Shown piece after piece: positions 44,671 to 53,420 of a stretch of 64,000 nt of DNA. The stretch spans positions 1 through 64,000 of the forward strand of contig JAZJZF010000019.1 of assembly GCA_040389965.1 (NCBI GenBank), written 5' to 3'. The notes below the pieces were generated by a model. The model searched no databases and was not told where the DNA came from. It saw only the letters and a list, made by a program, of their open reading frames with translations. How positions within the stretch are numbered: position 1 is the stretch's first letter; each line of letters opens with the position of its first letter. The DNA comes from UBA4416 sp040389965 (lineage in GTDB: Bacteria; Bacteroidota; Bacteroidia; B-17B0; Aurantibacillaceae). A program made the position numbers and the translations under genes.

Positions 44671-44879
44671 ATGATTCTATTAGCAATTTTATTACCGTGG
44701 TTATCATTCTTATTTAGAGGTAAAATTTTATCGGGTATAATATGCCTGATTCTTCAATGCACATTAATAGGTTGACTTCCAGCAGCTTTGTGGGCTGCTT
44801 TTCATTAAATAACGCGAGAAATGAAAAGCGATTTAGAGAGATGAACAAATCTATAAATATTCACATTAATAATAAATAA
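44671..44879 (+). pseudogene. Decayed YqaE/Pmp3-like small membrane protein gene
   Basis: From the ATG at 44671 the translation is MILLAILLPWLSFLFRGKIL and SGIICLILQCTLIG, then a TGA stop at 44773-44775. Reading on in frame gives LPAALWAAF, and then a shift of one base near 44799-44802 gives SLNNARNEKRFREMNKSI and a TAA at 44877-44879. Homologous small proteins have Trp where the TGA stands and continue without a break. So the gene carries a nonsense change (TGG to TGA) and a one-base loss in a T run. It lies between the GYF gene and the nuclease gene on the same strand. Confidence 0.6.
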
Positions 44880-44889
44880 ACTAAACTAT

Positions 44890-45972
44890 ATGGATTTCAA
44901 AGACCTCATAAAACAACTAGGCGACAGAGTCGTAAAATTAAAAGATCAGGTTAATACGGAGGAAGCAACTAAAAATGCGTTTATTATGCCTTTCATTCGT
45001 GAACTGGGATATGATGTATTTAATCCTTTAGAAGTAACTCCTGAATTAGTTGCTGATATTGGTATGAAGCAAGGAGAGAAAATCGATTATGCCATTATGC
45101 AGAACGGGCTACCCATTATTTTAATTGAATGTAAGCATCACGCTTCGCCCCTAAATGTAAATAATGCTTCTCAACTATTTCGTTATTTTCATACTACTAA
45201 AGCAAAATTTTCTATTCTTACAAATGGGATTGAGTACCGTTTCTATACGGATCTGGTTGAGCCGAATAAAATGGATGAGAAGCCCTTCTTTTCTTTCAAT
45301 ATCACTGATATAAAAGACAATCAGATAGAAGAACTTAAAAAATTCCATAAGGCTTATTATGATTTTGATAATATAGTTAATACGGCCAGCGAGTTAAAAT
45401 ATACCAATGAACTAAGAGCCTTATTAAGCGCAGAGTTTGCAAATCCAAGCCCTGATTTTGTGAAGCATTTTGCAAAACAAGTTTATCCGGGAATGATCAC
45501 GGCTAAAGTATTAGAGCAGTTTACCAATTTCACTAAAAAATCTATTCAGCAAAATATCAGTGATTTAATTACAGATCGTTTGAAAACAGCTTTAACAAAA
45601 GAAGACGAAGTCAGTAAAGAGCAGGAAGCATTGCAAGCAGCAATAGAAAAAACAAATGAGCCTAAAATTGTAACTACGGAAGAAGAGTTGGAAGGCTTTA
45701 TGATCGTGAAAACTATTCTACGTCAAAAGATAGGGGTACAAAGAATCACTTATAGAGATGCACAATCCTATTTTGCTATTTTATTGGACGACAATAATCG
45801 CAAGCCTATTTGCCGTTTAATGTTGGATGGTGCTAAAAAATATATTGTCACTTTTGATGAAAACAAAAAAGAGGTTAAAAATGAAATTATAACCTTGGAT
45901 GATATTTTCAAATATGAAGCTATATTGATGGCTACCGTTGATAATTACGATAAGGCGAAGGAAGTGGTTTAA
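44890..45972 (+). CDS. Orphan HsdR_N-type restriction nuclease-like protein (COG4748)
   Basis: A 360-residue protein whose N-terminal domain resembles that of type I restriction subunit R. The PD-(D/E)xK nuclease residues are visible as D66 in GEKIDYAI and E80-C-K82 in ILIECKHHA, followed by ASQLFRYFHTTKAKFSILTNG. There is no helicase motor, methylase or specificity subunit, so it is not a type I system by itself. The C-terminal half (about residues 255-360) is a separate domain found in similar standalone proteins. A DNA-cleaving defence or housekeeping role is possible. The ATG is at 44890. Confidence 0.85.
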   Translation: MDFKDLIKQLGDRVVKLKDQVNTEEATKNAFIMPFIRELGYDVFNPLEVTPELVADIGMKQGEKIDYAIMQNGLPIILIECKHHASPLNVNNASQLFRYFHTTKAKFSILTNGIEYRFYTDLVEPNKMDEKPFFSFNITDIKDNQIEELKKFHKAYYDFDNIVNTASELKYTNELRALLSAEFANPSPDFVKHFAKQVYPGMITAKVLEQFTNFTKKSIQQNISDLITDRLKTALTKEDEVSKEQEALQAAIEKTNEPKIVTTEEELEGFMIVKTILRQKIGVQRITYRDAQSYFAILLDDNNRKPICRLMLDGAKKYIVTFDENKKEVKNEIITLDDIFKYEAILMATVDNYDKAKEVV

Positions 45973-46052
45973 GTATTTTAAATAAGGCTTATTGTTTGTT
46001 TATTAACATCTACTTTAAAATATATCAAAGTAGCACGTATCTTTACTTAATT

Positions 46053-46616
46053 ATGTATAAGCAGATTATTAAAATATCGCTGATGCTATTATTTCCGATA
46101 GTAGCTTCATCACAAAATGATACTATTTTTAGAAATAATGGAAAGATTATCCCATGTACTATTACATTGATAAATGAAAGCGCTATTTTTTATAAGGATA
46201 AAAAAGATTTCGGATCTGATTTTAATTTATCTGATGTGAATTTTTATAGTGTTGCGGGAAAAAGAAGTAATGTTGATATTAAAATAGATACTACAATTAA
46301 TGGGCTTTATATTAATAATGTAAATATTAATGCATTGGATATTATTTACTGTGAAATTGTGGGCTTTGATGTAGGATTGTTTTCATCCGATTTGCTGGTT
46401 TATATTGATTATGGGCAAACAATAACTGCTTCAAATAAAATGAGAATAAGGGATAATAAAGGGGCTGCCGTGCATTTTAATTCAATGATTGAAGCTTTAA
46501 ATTTCATGGAACATCATGGTTGGAGTTATGTTAATCAATACGCATCGAGAGGCATGGCAGGTTTATTTAAAGTTGAAGGAGCAATGTATAGATATTTATT
46601 AAGGAGAAAGAATTGA
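46053..46616 (+). CDS. Hypothetical exported protein
   Basis: A 187-residue protein with a signal peptide (MYKQIIKISLMLLFPIVASS, start at the ATG at 46053; a TTG upstream at 45996 is less likely). The first part of the mature protein (DTIFRNNGKIIPCTITLINE) resembles a short domain seen at the N-terminus of many Bacteroidota exported proteins, where a repeated 'NG.I..C.I' strand motif is common. The rest is unrecognised, with a hydrophobic stretch near residues 95-120. Base composition is AT-richer than the neighbours. Confidence 0.6.
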   Translation: MYKQIIKISLMLLFPIVASSQNDTIFRNNGKIIPCTITLINESAIFYKDKKDFGSDFNLSDVNFYSVAGKRSNVDIKIDTTINGLYINNVNINALDIIYCEIVGFDVGLFSSDLLVYIDYGQTITASNKMRIRDNKGAAVHFNSMIEALNFMEHHGWSYVNQYASRGMAGLFKVEGAMYRYLLRRKN

Positions 46617-46995
46617 TATTTTGAGTTTCGTTAAACTCTAATTAATTTTAGAACCGGAGTTTGATTTTACTCATTAACTATTTTTCATCGCCATCAATTT
46701 TCCTAGTATAAACTTCTCAATCCCTGCTCTCGGTGGCAATGTCTTTGCCGGTTAATTCATTGTGGTTAATGCTTTTTTCTTTAACAAAAATGGGCACTAA
46801 TGGAAACAAAAGAAGATTATATAAAAATAAAGGAGCAAATTAAACTGCTTGTTGATAGGGCTAAAGAAACTATTTCGAATGTTTAATTATAGAGAAATAA
46901 ATTATAAATCTTCATATTGAGCAAATGCCCTACTTTAGTGAAAAAATATATGACAAAATCCGGCTTACACCGGATTTTTTATTTCTAATAATGTC
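46617..46995. other. Intergenic region with possible gene remnants
   Basis: About 380 bp. It contains a 28-codon open frame at 46800-46886 (METKEDYIKIKEQIKLL...) with no recognisable family, which I do not call as a gene. A terminator lies at 46955-46980. Otherwise nothing is seen. Confidence 0.4.
46955..46980. terminator. Intrinsic terminator between convergent genes
   Basis: A 9-bp stem AAAATCCGG/CCGGATTTT with a 6-nt loop (46955-46963 with 46970-46978), followed by more T on the plus strand. It lies just beyond the SDR gene stop at 46996 and can serve both directions. Confidence 0.8.
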
Positions 46996-47715
46996 TTACA
47001 CCAACACATTCCCCCCATCTACAATCACGGTTTGTCCTGTGGCGTAGTTTTGGGTCATGAGGTACACATATGTTTTGGCAAGGTCTTCGGCTTGTCCTAC
47101 AAATTTAACGGGCAGGGTAGAAGTCATATGAGTGTACAGGCCTTTACGGTCTTCTTCGGGTATATTGTTCCAGAGGTTGGTTTCTACTACACCCGGAGAT
47201 ACGATATTTACACGAATAGGAGCCAGTTCTACAGCTATTGCTTTGCAAAAGCCTTCCATGGCAGAGCAGATACTCGAGCCTAATGACCAGCCTTTATTGG
47301 GTCGTACGGCAGCGATGCCACTGGTTAGGATAATAGAACCTCCTGTATTAATATGCGGGCTGCCATATTTTACCGCAGCAAAAGCACCCCAGTAACGGAT
47401 ATTAAAAAAATCGCGGGCTTCCTGCAGGTCAATGCTGTCAATAGTTCCCAGTTTCAAATTTTCGCCGGCAGTATATACCAGGTGATCAAAATTTCCGATT
47501 TTCCCGAAAAATGCTTTAATGGCTTCTTCCTTACTAAGGTCAACGGTATGGCCTTCGGTGCCTTTTGGTAAATGGACTAGGGCAGCTTCTACCCGTTGTT
47601 TATTTCCTGAAACAATAACAACGTTTGCTTCCTGTTTTGCTAATGCCTGTGCGGTTGCCAGACCTATTCCTGATGTTCCGCCAAGAATAATAATTCTTTT
47701 TCCTTTGAGTTCCAT
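46996..47715 (-). CDS. SDR family oxidoreductase lacking the catalytic Tyr-x-x-x-Lys
   Basis: A 239-residue short-chain dehydrogenase/reductase. The cofactor loop LGGTSGIG (11-18) and the NADP/NAD strand are intact, as are ILTSGIA (Ser132) and VNIVSPGVVET. The usual YxxxK, expected about 13 residues after the Ser, is absent: the region reads GWSLGSSICSAMEGF. A subgroup of SDRs shares this change, so it is probably not a sequencing error. The protein may bind a dinucleotide without standard SDR catalysis. It is just downstream of a Crp/Fnr gene, and its leader holds an inverted repeat. Confidence 0.85.
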   Translation of the reverse strand: MELKGKRIIILGGTSGIGLATAQALAKQEANVVIVSGNKQRVEAALVHLPKGTEGHTVDLSKEEAIKAFFGKIGNFDHLVYTAGENLKLGTIDSIDLQEARDFFNIRYWGAFAAVKYGSPHINTGGSIILTSGIAAVRPNKGWSLGSSICSAMEGFCKAIAVELAPIRVNIVSPGVVETNLWNNIPEEDRKGLYTHMTSTLPVKFVGQAEDLAKTYVYLMTQNYATGQTVIVDGGNVLV

Positions 47716-47724
47716 AGTGTTTTT

Positions 47725-47756
47725 ATTTTGTGTGAATATTTATAACGACACAAAAT
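47725..47756. promoter_or_regulatory. Inverted repeat in the SDR leader, possible operator
   Basis: ATTTTGTGT (47725-47733) and ACACAAAAT (47748-47756) are perfect complements with a 14-nt spacer, 10 nt upstream of the SDR ATG. It may be a regulator site, the adjacent Crp/Fnr protein being the first candidate. It could also be chance in AT-rich DNA. Confidence 0.35.
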
Positions 47757-47801
47757 TGAAGAGAATAAAAACGGAAGTATTTACCAAATGGTAAAAAGCG
47801 A

Positions 47802-48377
47802 TTAGCGGGTATTTTTTCGGATTCTGCTTAGCGATTGCTGTGTAATGCAAAGGTAAGAGGCCACATCGCTCAGGGAAACACGCAAGGCAATATCGGGTTG
47901 ACGCAGAGAAAAGTTACGGTAACGGGTGCTGGCATCTTCTCCCAAATAAGAATTACGCAGCTCCATTTTATCGAGCAGGCTTTGTTGGGTAATAGAGTCG
48001 ATGAGTTCTTTCAGATAGGAGATTTGTTTGTAAAGCTGGTAGAGTTTTTCTTTTGTAATGGAGAGTAACTCCGCATCGCAAGCCGCTTCGATACCTTCAT
48101 TGGCAGGAATAGTGGAGGAAGAAAAACTTTTGAGAATGGTGCAGAATTGGTTTTCTTTTAAGAAAAAATAAATAACCGGTACGCCTTTGTCGTTAGCAGA
48201 TACAATGCGTAACACACCTTTAATAATAAAAAAAAATTCTCTGGCCATTTTTCCCTGTTCCAATAAAACCTCACCTTCCGCAACAGTACGGTGTTTGCAT
48301 GCGGCTGTAATCGTTGCGGCATCTTCTTTAGAGATGTTACGGAATAATTTTAAAAAATCGATCAAGGGTTCTGTCAT
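47802..48377 (-). CDS. Crp/Fnr family transcriptional regulator
   Basis: A 191-residue protein with a cNMP-binding-like domain (EGEVLLEQGKMAREFFFIIKG, then PVIYFFLKENQFC) and a C-terminal helix-turn-helix (ALRVSLSDVASYLCITQQSL, then SRIRKN). It is of the compact type common in Bacteroidota, where a quorum of such regulators control one or a few adjacent genes. I start at the ATG at 48377 (MTEPLIDF); a TTG at 48419 lies upstream. A TACATTTG box on the minus strand (48394-48401) is a candidate -7 element. The SDR gene 86 bp downstream is its probable target or partner. Confidence 0.88.
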   Translation of the reverse strand: MTEPLIDFLKLFRNISKEDAATITAACKHRTVAEGEVLLEQGKMAREFFFIIKGVLRIVSANDKGVPVIYFFLKENQFCTILKSFSSSTIPANEGIEAACDAELLSITKEKLYQLYKQISYLKELIDSITQQSLLDKMELRNSYLGEDASTRYRNFSLRQPDIALRVSLSDVASYLCITQQSLSRIRKNTR

Positions 48378-48460
48378 GATATATTTTAAATCACAAATGT
48401 ATACTTTCTGTTTTATCAAAATGCATAAACCGGGATTCCATTTAATTTCCTGATTTTAAT

Positions 48461-49033
48461 CTAAGGTTTAAACTTCTCCATAACCTGTTCTCCGGTAGAA
48501 ATATCTTTGCCTGTTAATTCAACATCCGACACGTCCGGGTTAAGACTTGAGCCACCTGTAATATTTACCAGCACCCGGTGCAGGATGCAGGGCTTACCTT
48601 TGAGTATCACATGAATGGCATAGCCGCCTAAGGCTTTGGGTTTTAAATACAGATCTACTTTTTTATAAGAGACCAGATTTATTTTGAAAAGCGGCTGAGT
48701 CCCTTCAATTTCAAATGCTTTGACGCCATAGGCAAATTTATTCTGTGCATAGGTCAACTCGCTGATCTTTTCTCCGTCCTCATAATCTATCCAGTAAATT
48801 TTTATGGGTTTTTTGCGATTAATGTTTCCATCAGTGCTATAGTTAGCTTCATAAATAAGCGTATTGCGGTTAATAGTGCGTTGCATGTAAAACAGGCTGT
48901 TTGTATTTGCCGGCGGTACGGGGAAAGGACCGTTAAAAGGCTTGATCGTTTGAGCAATCCCCCGGTTAGCCATAAAGAGCAGGCAACACATACAGGTTAA
49001 ACAGGAAAGTAAGATAAATCGGGTTATACGCAC
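48461..49033 (-). CDS. DUF4833 domain exported protein
   Basis: A 190-residue protein with a signal peptide (FILLSCLTCMCCLLFMANRGIAQ). The body matches DUF4833: NSLFYMQRTINRNTLIYEAN, KPIKIYWIDYEDGEKISEL and QNKFAYGVKAF, followed by a second half of alternating strands ending near VSDVELTGKDI. Function unknown; the family is mostly found in Bacteroidota. Transcribed on its own, 41 bp upstream of nothing in particular except the regulator at 48377. Confidence 0.82.
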   Translation of the reverse strand: MRITRFILLSCLTCMCCLLFMANRGIAQTIKPFNGPFPVPPANTNSLFYMQRTINRNTLIYEANYSTDGNINRKKPIKIYWIDYEDGEKISELTYAQNKFAYGVKAFEIEGTQPLFKINLVSYKKVDLYLKPKALGGYAIHVILKGKPCILHRVLVNITGGSSLNPDVSDVELTGKDISTGEQVMEKFKP

Positions 49034-49167
49034 AATAAGGAATTTCTTTAGAACACAATAAAAGTAAAGTTTTCTTTTGAGATTGTATTAAAAAGCATTA
49101 GGGTGCGATAGCAGTGAGGTTATCAGGGGAAAAAGATATCTGCTATAGGTTCATAAGTCAAAATTTA

Positions 49168-49175
49168 TATATTTG
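49168..49175 (+). promoter_or_regulatory. Candidate -7 box for the SpoIIE-type phosphatase gene
   Basis: TATATTTG matches TAnnTTTG and would give a leader of about 14 nt before the ATG at 49196. No good -33 element is seen. Confidence 0.4.
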
Positions 49176-49195
49176 TAATACAGATCTCTCTCCCC

Positions 49196-50518
49196 ATGGC
49201 AACTAAAGAAACCGGAACTGATTTTTTAACCAACCAACAGAGGGTGGGTTTTATTTTTGTAACGCTTCCTTTTCTTAATATCGTTATCATAGGACTTACC
49301 GTTTACATGTCTACGCAGCCATGGCTCTCTTTGGGAATAGGATTATTGAGTCCGGTTTTTGGCGGAGGCCTTATCTCCCTTGGGAAGAAAATAAGAAAAG
49401 AACGTACTTTTGTAATCGTTACCCTCATCGTGAATGGCCTGGTAGCATGTACTTTTTGTGCAGTTTCAGGACATGAGGCTCCTTCTTTTATAATAGGCCT
49501 GACTTATATAACGGCTTGTACCGTTTTACTTAATAGAATAGGAGAGGTTCTTCTTTTTATTGCAGTTGGTTTTCTGGAAATACTGCTGGGTTCTGCGCTC
49601 TCCGGTAAGGGAGTTCTTGAATTGACAATTGCCTTTGCTATTTTGATCTGCTATACACTTGTACTGGTACGTTTTCTTCAGTTTACGTTGAAGCAGGGCG
49701 ATTCTATTGTTCTTGCAATGGAAGAGATCAAAAAGCAAAAAGAGCTGATTGAAGAGAAAAATAAAAGCATTACCGATAGTATTAATTATGCGCTCAGGAT
49801 ACAACAGGCCAAATTACCTGAAAAGCAAACTATCTATAATGCTCTCCCGGAAAGTTTTGTAATGTTTAAACCCAAGGACATTGTAAGCGGGGACTTTTAT
49901 TTTTTTTATCAAAAGCAGAATGATATGTACATAGCAGCTGCAGATTGCACGGGGCATGGCGTTCCGGGAGCACTTATGAGCATGATTGGTATGGAAAAAC
50001 TGGAAGATACTTTGGTACAGGAAACTGATACCTCTTCTATTTTGCAGCAATTGAACCGAAAAGTAAAAGCTTCGCTTAAGCAAACCGATAGTGATGAATC
50101 CACGCGCGACGGCATGGACATTGCCCTTTGCAGGATTCATGCGGATAAGCGTTCCATAAGCTATGCCGGTGCTAATCGTCCTGTGTGGATCATTCGCAAA
50201 AACAGTTCCGCTATTGAAGAAACCAAAGCCACGAAGAAAGCCATCGGTGGCCTCACCGGAGATGATGAACAGTTTACCACGCACGAATTAAAAATACAGG
50301 AAGGCGATACGTTTTATATTTTTTCCGATGGCTTTGCGGATACCTTTGGAGGTAAAACCAATAAAAAACTCACTACCAAAAAATTCAAAGAATTGTTACT
50401 TAGTATTCAGCATCTGGACATGAAGCAACAGGAGCATTATCTGGATCAATTTATAGAAACCTGGAAAGGGGATACTGAGCAGGTAGATGATATTCTGGTA
50501 ATTGGCGTAAGGTTGTGA
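49196..50518 (+). CDS. Membrane-anchored SpoIIE-type (PP2C) protein phosphatase
   Basis: A 440-residue protein. The N-terminal ~160 residues contain about six membrane helices (from FVTLPFLNIVIIGLTVYM to FAILICYTLVLVRFL). A helical linker (KQKELIEEKNKSITDSINYA) leads to a RsbU/SpoIIE phosphatase domain at about 205-440, with metal-site motifs PKDIVSGDFYFF, AAADCTGHGVPGALMSMIG, DGMDIALCRI and SDGFADTFGG. It would dephosphorylate a Ser/Thr in a partner-switch protein in response to a signal sensed by the membrane part. No anti-sigma partner lies alongside. Confidence 0.88.
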   Translation: MATKETGTDFLTNQQRVGFIFVTLPFLNIVIIGLTVYMSTQPWLSLGIGLLSPVFGGGLISLGKKIRKERTFVIVTLIVNGLVACTFCAVSGHEAPSFIIGLTYITACTVLLNRIGEVLLFIAVGFLEILLGSALSGKGVLELTIAFAILICYTLVLVRFLQFTLKQGDSIVLAMEEIKKQKELIEEKNKSITDSINYALRIQQAKLPEKQTIYNALPESFVMFKPKDIVSGDFYFFYQKQNDMYIAAADCTGHGVPGALMSMIGMEKLEDTLVQETDTSSILQQLNRKVKASLKQTDSDESTRDGMDIALCRIHADKRSISYAGANRPVWIIRKNSSAIEETKATKKAIGGLTGDDEQFTTHELKIQEGDTFYIFSDGFADTFGGKTNKKLTTKKFKELLLSIQHLDMKQQEHYLDQFIETWKGDTEQVDDILVIGVRL

Positions 50519-50654
50519 GGAATTGCTCATACACTTTTTGAGAATACTATTCACTTTATCCTTTTAGATAAATTCGGCACTTTAGGTTGTATTATTTTTT
50601 CAATATATTTGATTAGCCTCCTCTTATTTCAGATAAATACCAACTCATAAAAAG

Positions 50655-52877
50655 ATGAAAAAATTACTTTGTTGTTTTCTCTTATACTTTGCGCAACAAA
50701 CGAACGCACAGGTTGTTTGTAATTTAACTTACGAACGTACCCTTCAAACGTTCAGCGTATACATTCACAATCCTTCCGGGGCAACGATGTATAAAGCAAA
50801 ACTATATATTGATGCCGACGGAAGTCCCAGGGCATACGGGCCTAATAACAGCGGGCTGGATTATACCGCCAATGCGGGTTCTACCGGAAACTGGTACGGG
50901 GTAGTGTCCGATGCCAGCGGGCAAAATCCCATTATACAAACAGCCAGTAATCCTTATCCGGGCATGTATGTGTCTACCACTTCTCTGGTAAACTCTCACT
51001 ATGCTATTGCCAATCCTTTGCGTTACGTTAATTCTGAAACAGTGCCTTATATAGCTATGCCTACCAATGTGCTGGCATCAGGGAACATTCATGTAGGCGA
51101 TGTAGCCTATGTATATAATACTACCACCGGTCAATCATGTTTTGCTATTTATGCAGATGCCGGCAATACAACCAGTATAGGCGAAGGTTCTATTTATCTG
51201 GCCGGCCAGGTGGGTGTAGATCCTAATGTGCGCACAGGTGGAACTTCATTAGGTATTATCGACTTTGTGGTGTTTCCTCAATCCGGTTTTGGACAAGGCT
51301 ATATTCCTACTATTGCACAAATTGACAGTATGGGTAATTCCCGTCTTAATGGCCCAAATGTTGGCGGTTCCTGCATTGTGTCCTGTTTAGGAAGCATGGT
51401 TGATAATACAGCGCCAACCACATTGGTAAGTACTCCGGCAGGTTGGGATACAACGGCTTTTAATACAAGCTTTACCGATGCCGATGCAGGTTGCCTTGGA
51501 GGGGTTTCAAAAAGTTTTGTGCAGGTAACGGATTATAATACCGGTAATGACTGGAGGGCAAATAATACACATGGCTTTTTTAACGACGATTTTAACGGGC
51601 CTTCCATAAACCCCGATTGGACAGTTAAAACAGGTATCTGGGGCAATACGGCCAATTATTTAATGCAGTCAGACGAAAGCAATGCTAACACAAATTTATA
51701 TGCACCCTTAACGCAAGGCAGCTTCGATAGTTATTTATATAACTGGACAGGAACTATTGGAGGCTCTGGTACAAGCCGCCGTGCAGGCTTTCATTTCTTT
51801 GCCGATCAACCTGATTCAACAAATCGTGGAAACTCTTATTTTGTATGGTTCAGAGCCGACGATGATAAAATTCAGATCTATAAAGTGGTAAATAATAGTT
51901 GGGGCGCAAACCCGGTTAAAGACACTGCTTATAATTTTACGGCTAACCAGGCTTACGATTTTAAAGTGGTGTATAACCGCATCACAGGTTTAATAAGAGT
52001 ATATGTCAATAATGTAAAATCGGCGGAGTGGATTGATGCTTCGCCTATTAACACTGGTTCTTACGTGTCTTTCAGAAATGCAAACTGTACCTATAAGGTC
52101 GATAATTTTAAAGTGTTTCATTCGCGAAATGCTACAATGCCTGTAAATGTTGGGGCTGGTAACAGTTATGATGTCCGTTATTCAAATCAAAGTCCTTCCA
52201 CTCCGGCTGCTAAAATAAATTCTCTGGTAATGGATATAGCAGGAAATCTGAGCATTGTAGCTACGCAAACAGTTAATGTCGATTTTACGCATCCTTCGGT
52301 TGTTTTACCTGTTAAAGACGGAACAGCTATGGATATTGATACAACGTATAACGGTTCGCAGCTTAGTGCCAATTGGTCTGCCGCAATAGATGCCAATTCG
52401 GGGATCAGTAAGTATTATTATGCGATAGGCACAACGCCGGGCGCAACAAATATGAAAGCATGGACAAGCACGACAAATACTTCGGCAACGGTAAGCGGAC
52501 TAAACTTAGTACATCTGCAAAAATATTATTTTAGTATAAAAGCAGAAGACGGTGCCATGATGCAATCTACAGTTGCCACATCCAACGGCCAGGTGTATAT
52601 TGATCAAACAACAGGCATTGTTTCTATGAATGCTGAAGCAGTGGGTGTTTCTATATTTCCAAACCCTACAACAGGTTTGTTTACCATTAGTAGCAAGCAG
52701 TTTAAAGGAGAAATAGTTATTACCGTGTTTGATGTATTAGGAAAAATTATTATTACCCGCACTATAGGCGGCACAGAAGCCATCATAGATTTATCTCAGC
52801 AACAAACGGGCATCTATTATATTGTTGTTAATAATAACGGTAAGCAATATACTACCAAGGTGCAGGTAAGTAAATAG
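50655..52877 (+). CDS. Type IX-secreted multidomain protein with type A sorting tail
   Basis: A 740-residue protein with a signal peptide (KKLLCCFLLYFAQQTNA). The first ~250 residues are unrecognised beta-rich sequence. Residues about 310-480 look like a LamG/DUF1080-type jelly roll (FFNDDFNGPSINPDWTVKTG through CTYKVDNFKVFHS), which usually binds glycans. A fibronectin type III-like module follows (ANWSAAIDANSGISKYYYAI). The last ~75 residues (SIFPNPTTGLFTIS, ITVFDVLGKI, QTGIYYIVVNNNGK) are the type A sorting domain. A TATATTTG box at 50604-50611 may be its promoter. Surface or secreted; no catalytic residues assigned. Confidence 0.87.
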   Translation: MKKLLCCFLLYFAQQTNAQVVCNLTYERTLQTFSVYIHNPSGATMYKAKLYIDADGSPRAYGPNNSGLDYTANAGSTGNWYGVVSDASGQNPIIQTASNPYPGMYVSTTSLVNSHYAIANPLRYVNSETVPYIAMPTNVLASGNIHVGDVAYVYNTTTGQSCFAIYADAGNTTSIGEGSIYLAGQVGVDPNVRTGGTSLGIIDFVVFPQSGFGQGYIPTIAQIDSMGNSRLNGPNVGGSCIVSCLGSMVDNTAPTTLVSTPAGWDTTAFNTSFTDADAGCLGGVSKSFVQVTDYNTGNDWRANNTHGFFNDDFNGPSINPDWTVKTGIWGNTANYLMQSDESNANTNLYAPLTQGSFDSYLYNWTGTIGGSGTSRRAGFHFFADQPDSTNRGNSYFVWFRADDDKIQIYKVVNNSWGANPVKDTAYNFTANQAYDFKVVYNRITGLIRVYVNNVKSAEWIDASPINTGSYVSFRNANCTYKVDNFKVFHSRNATMPVNVGAGNSYDVRYSNQSPSTPAAKINSLVMDIAGNLSIVATQTVNVDFTHPSVVLPVKDGTAMDIDTTYNGSQLSANWSAAIDANSGISKYYYAIGTTPGATNMKAWTSTTNTSATVSGLNLVHLQKYYFSIKAEDGAMMQSTVATSNGQVYIDQTTGIVSMNAEAVGVSIFPNPTTGLFTISSKQFKGEIVITVFDVLGKIIITRTIGGTEAIIDLSQQQTGIYYIVVNNNGKQYTTKVQVSK

Positions 52878-53000
52878 TTGTGGCTTGCAACTATTGGCTT
52901 TAAAAGTGAATGCAAAAATGCAGGGCGATTTTTTATTCCATGTTGCAACTCATTATAAATGATGGGTTTAATAGTAATTTAGGATAATTTCCTGTTTTTA

Positions 53001-53031
53001 TTTGTTTAATTCATAATTCTCTGTATCTTTG
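53001..53031 (+). promoter_or_regulatory. Strong Bacteroidota promoter for the initiator tRNA
   Basis: A TTTG -33 element (53001-53004), a 19-nt spacer, and a TATCTTTG -7 element (53024-53031), both at consensus. Transcription would start near 53037, about 65 nt before the tRNA. It is the best-matching promoter in the window. Confidence 0.75.
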
Positions 53032-53101
53032 CAACCGATTAAAAACGTTCTTTACCAAACTCAGAATTAATACCCTAAATGCATAGCATTTTGATACATA
53101 T

Positions 53102-53173
<72 letters not shown>

Positions 53174-53178
53174 CTAAG

Positions 53179-53210
53179 AAACCCCATCAGTATTAACTGA
53201 TGGGGTTTTT
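53179..53210 (+). terminator. Intrinsic terminator of the tRNA gene
   Basis: A perfect 13-bp stem (53179-53191 with 53196-53208; AAACCCCATCAGT and its complement) with a 4-nt loop, ending in a T5 run. It begins 6 nt after the tRNA. Confidence 0.93.
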
Positions 53211-53363
53211 ATTTTATATCTGAGCCAGGCTTACTTGAGCAAAGATGAAAAACAAAAAATATGATCCGCATAAGCGAGATCTGTTTTCAGAGTAAACTCT
53301 TCTTCTGTGATCAGCTTAGGCTAACCATTCTCCCGCTTTCTGCAATGATTTGTAGGTTCGGGT

Positions 53364-53397
53364 ATAAAAAAACCTTTGCAGATAGCTGCAAAGGTTT
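53364..53397 (-). terminator. Intrinsic terminator of the adhesin-like gene at 53421-57080
   Basis: A perfect 12-bp stem AAACCTTTGCAG/CTGCAAAGGTTT (53370-53381 with 53386-53397) with a 4-nt loop. Read on the minus strand it is followed by a T7 tract, and it lies 24 nt beyond the gene's stop. Confidence 0.92.
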
Positions 53398-53420
53398 AAG
53401 ATACATAATAGAAAAAACGT

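Noticed and set aside
44890..45972. A type I restriction-modification system
   Set aside because: Only an HsdR_N-like nuclease is present. No HsdM, HsdS or helicase motor is encoded nearby.
46800..46886. 28-codon frame METKEDYIKIKEQIKLL...
   Set aside because: Too short and without homologue or promoter in view. It may be a remnant, so it is noted only in the region entry.
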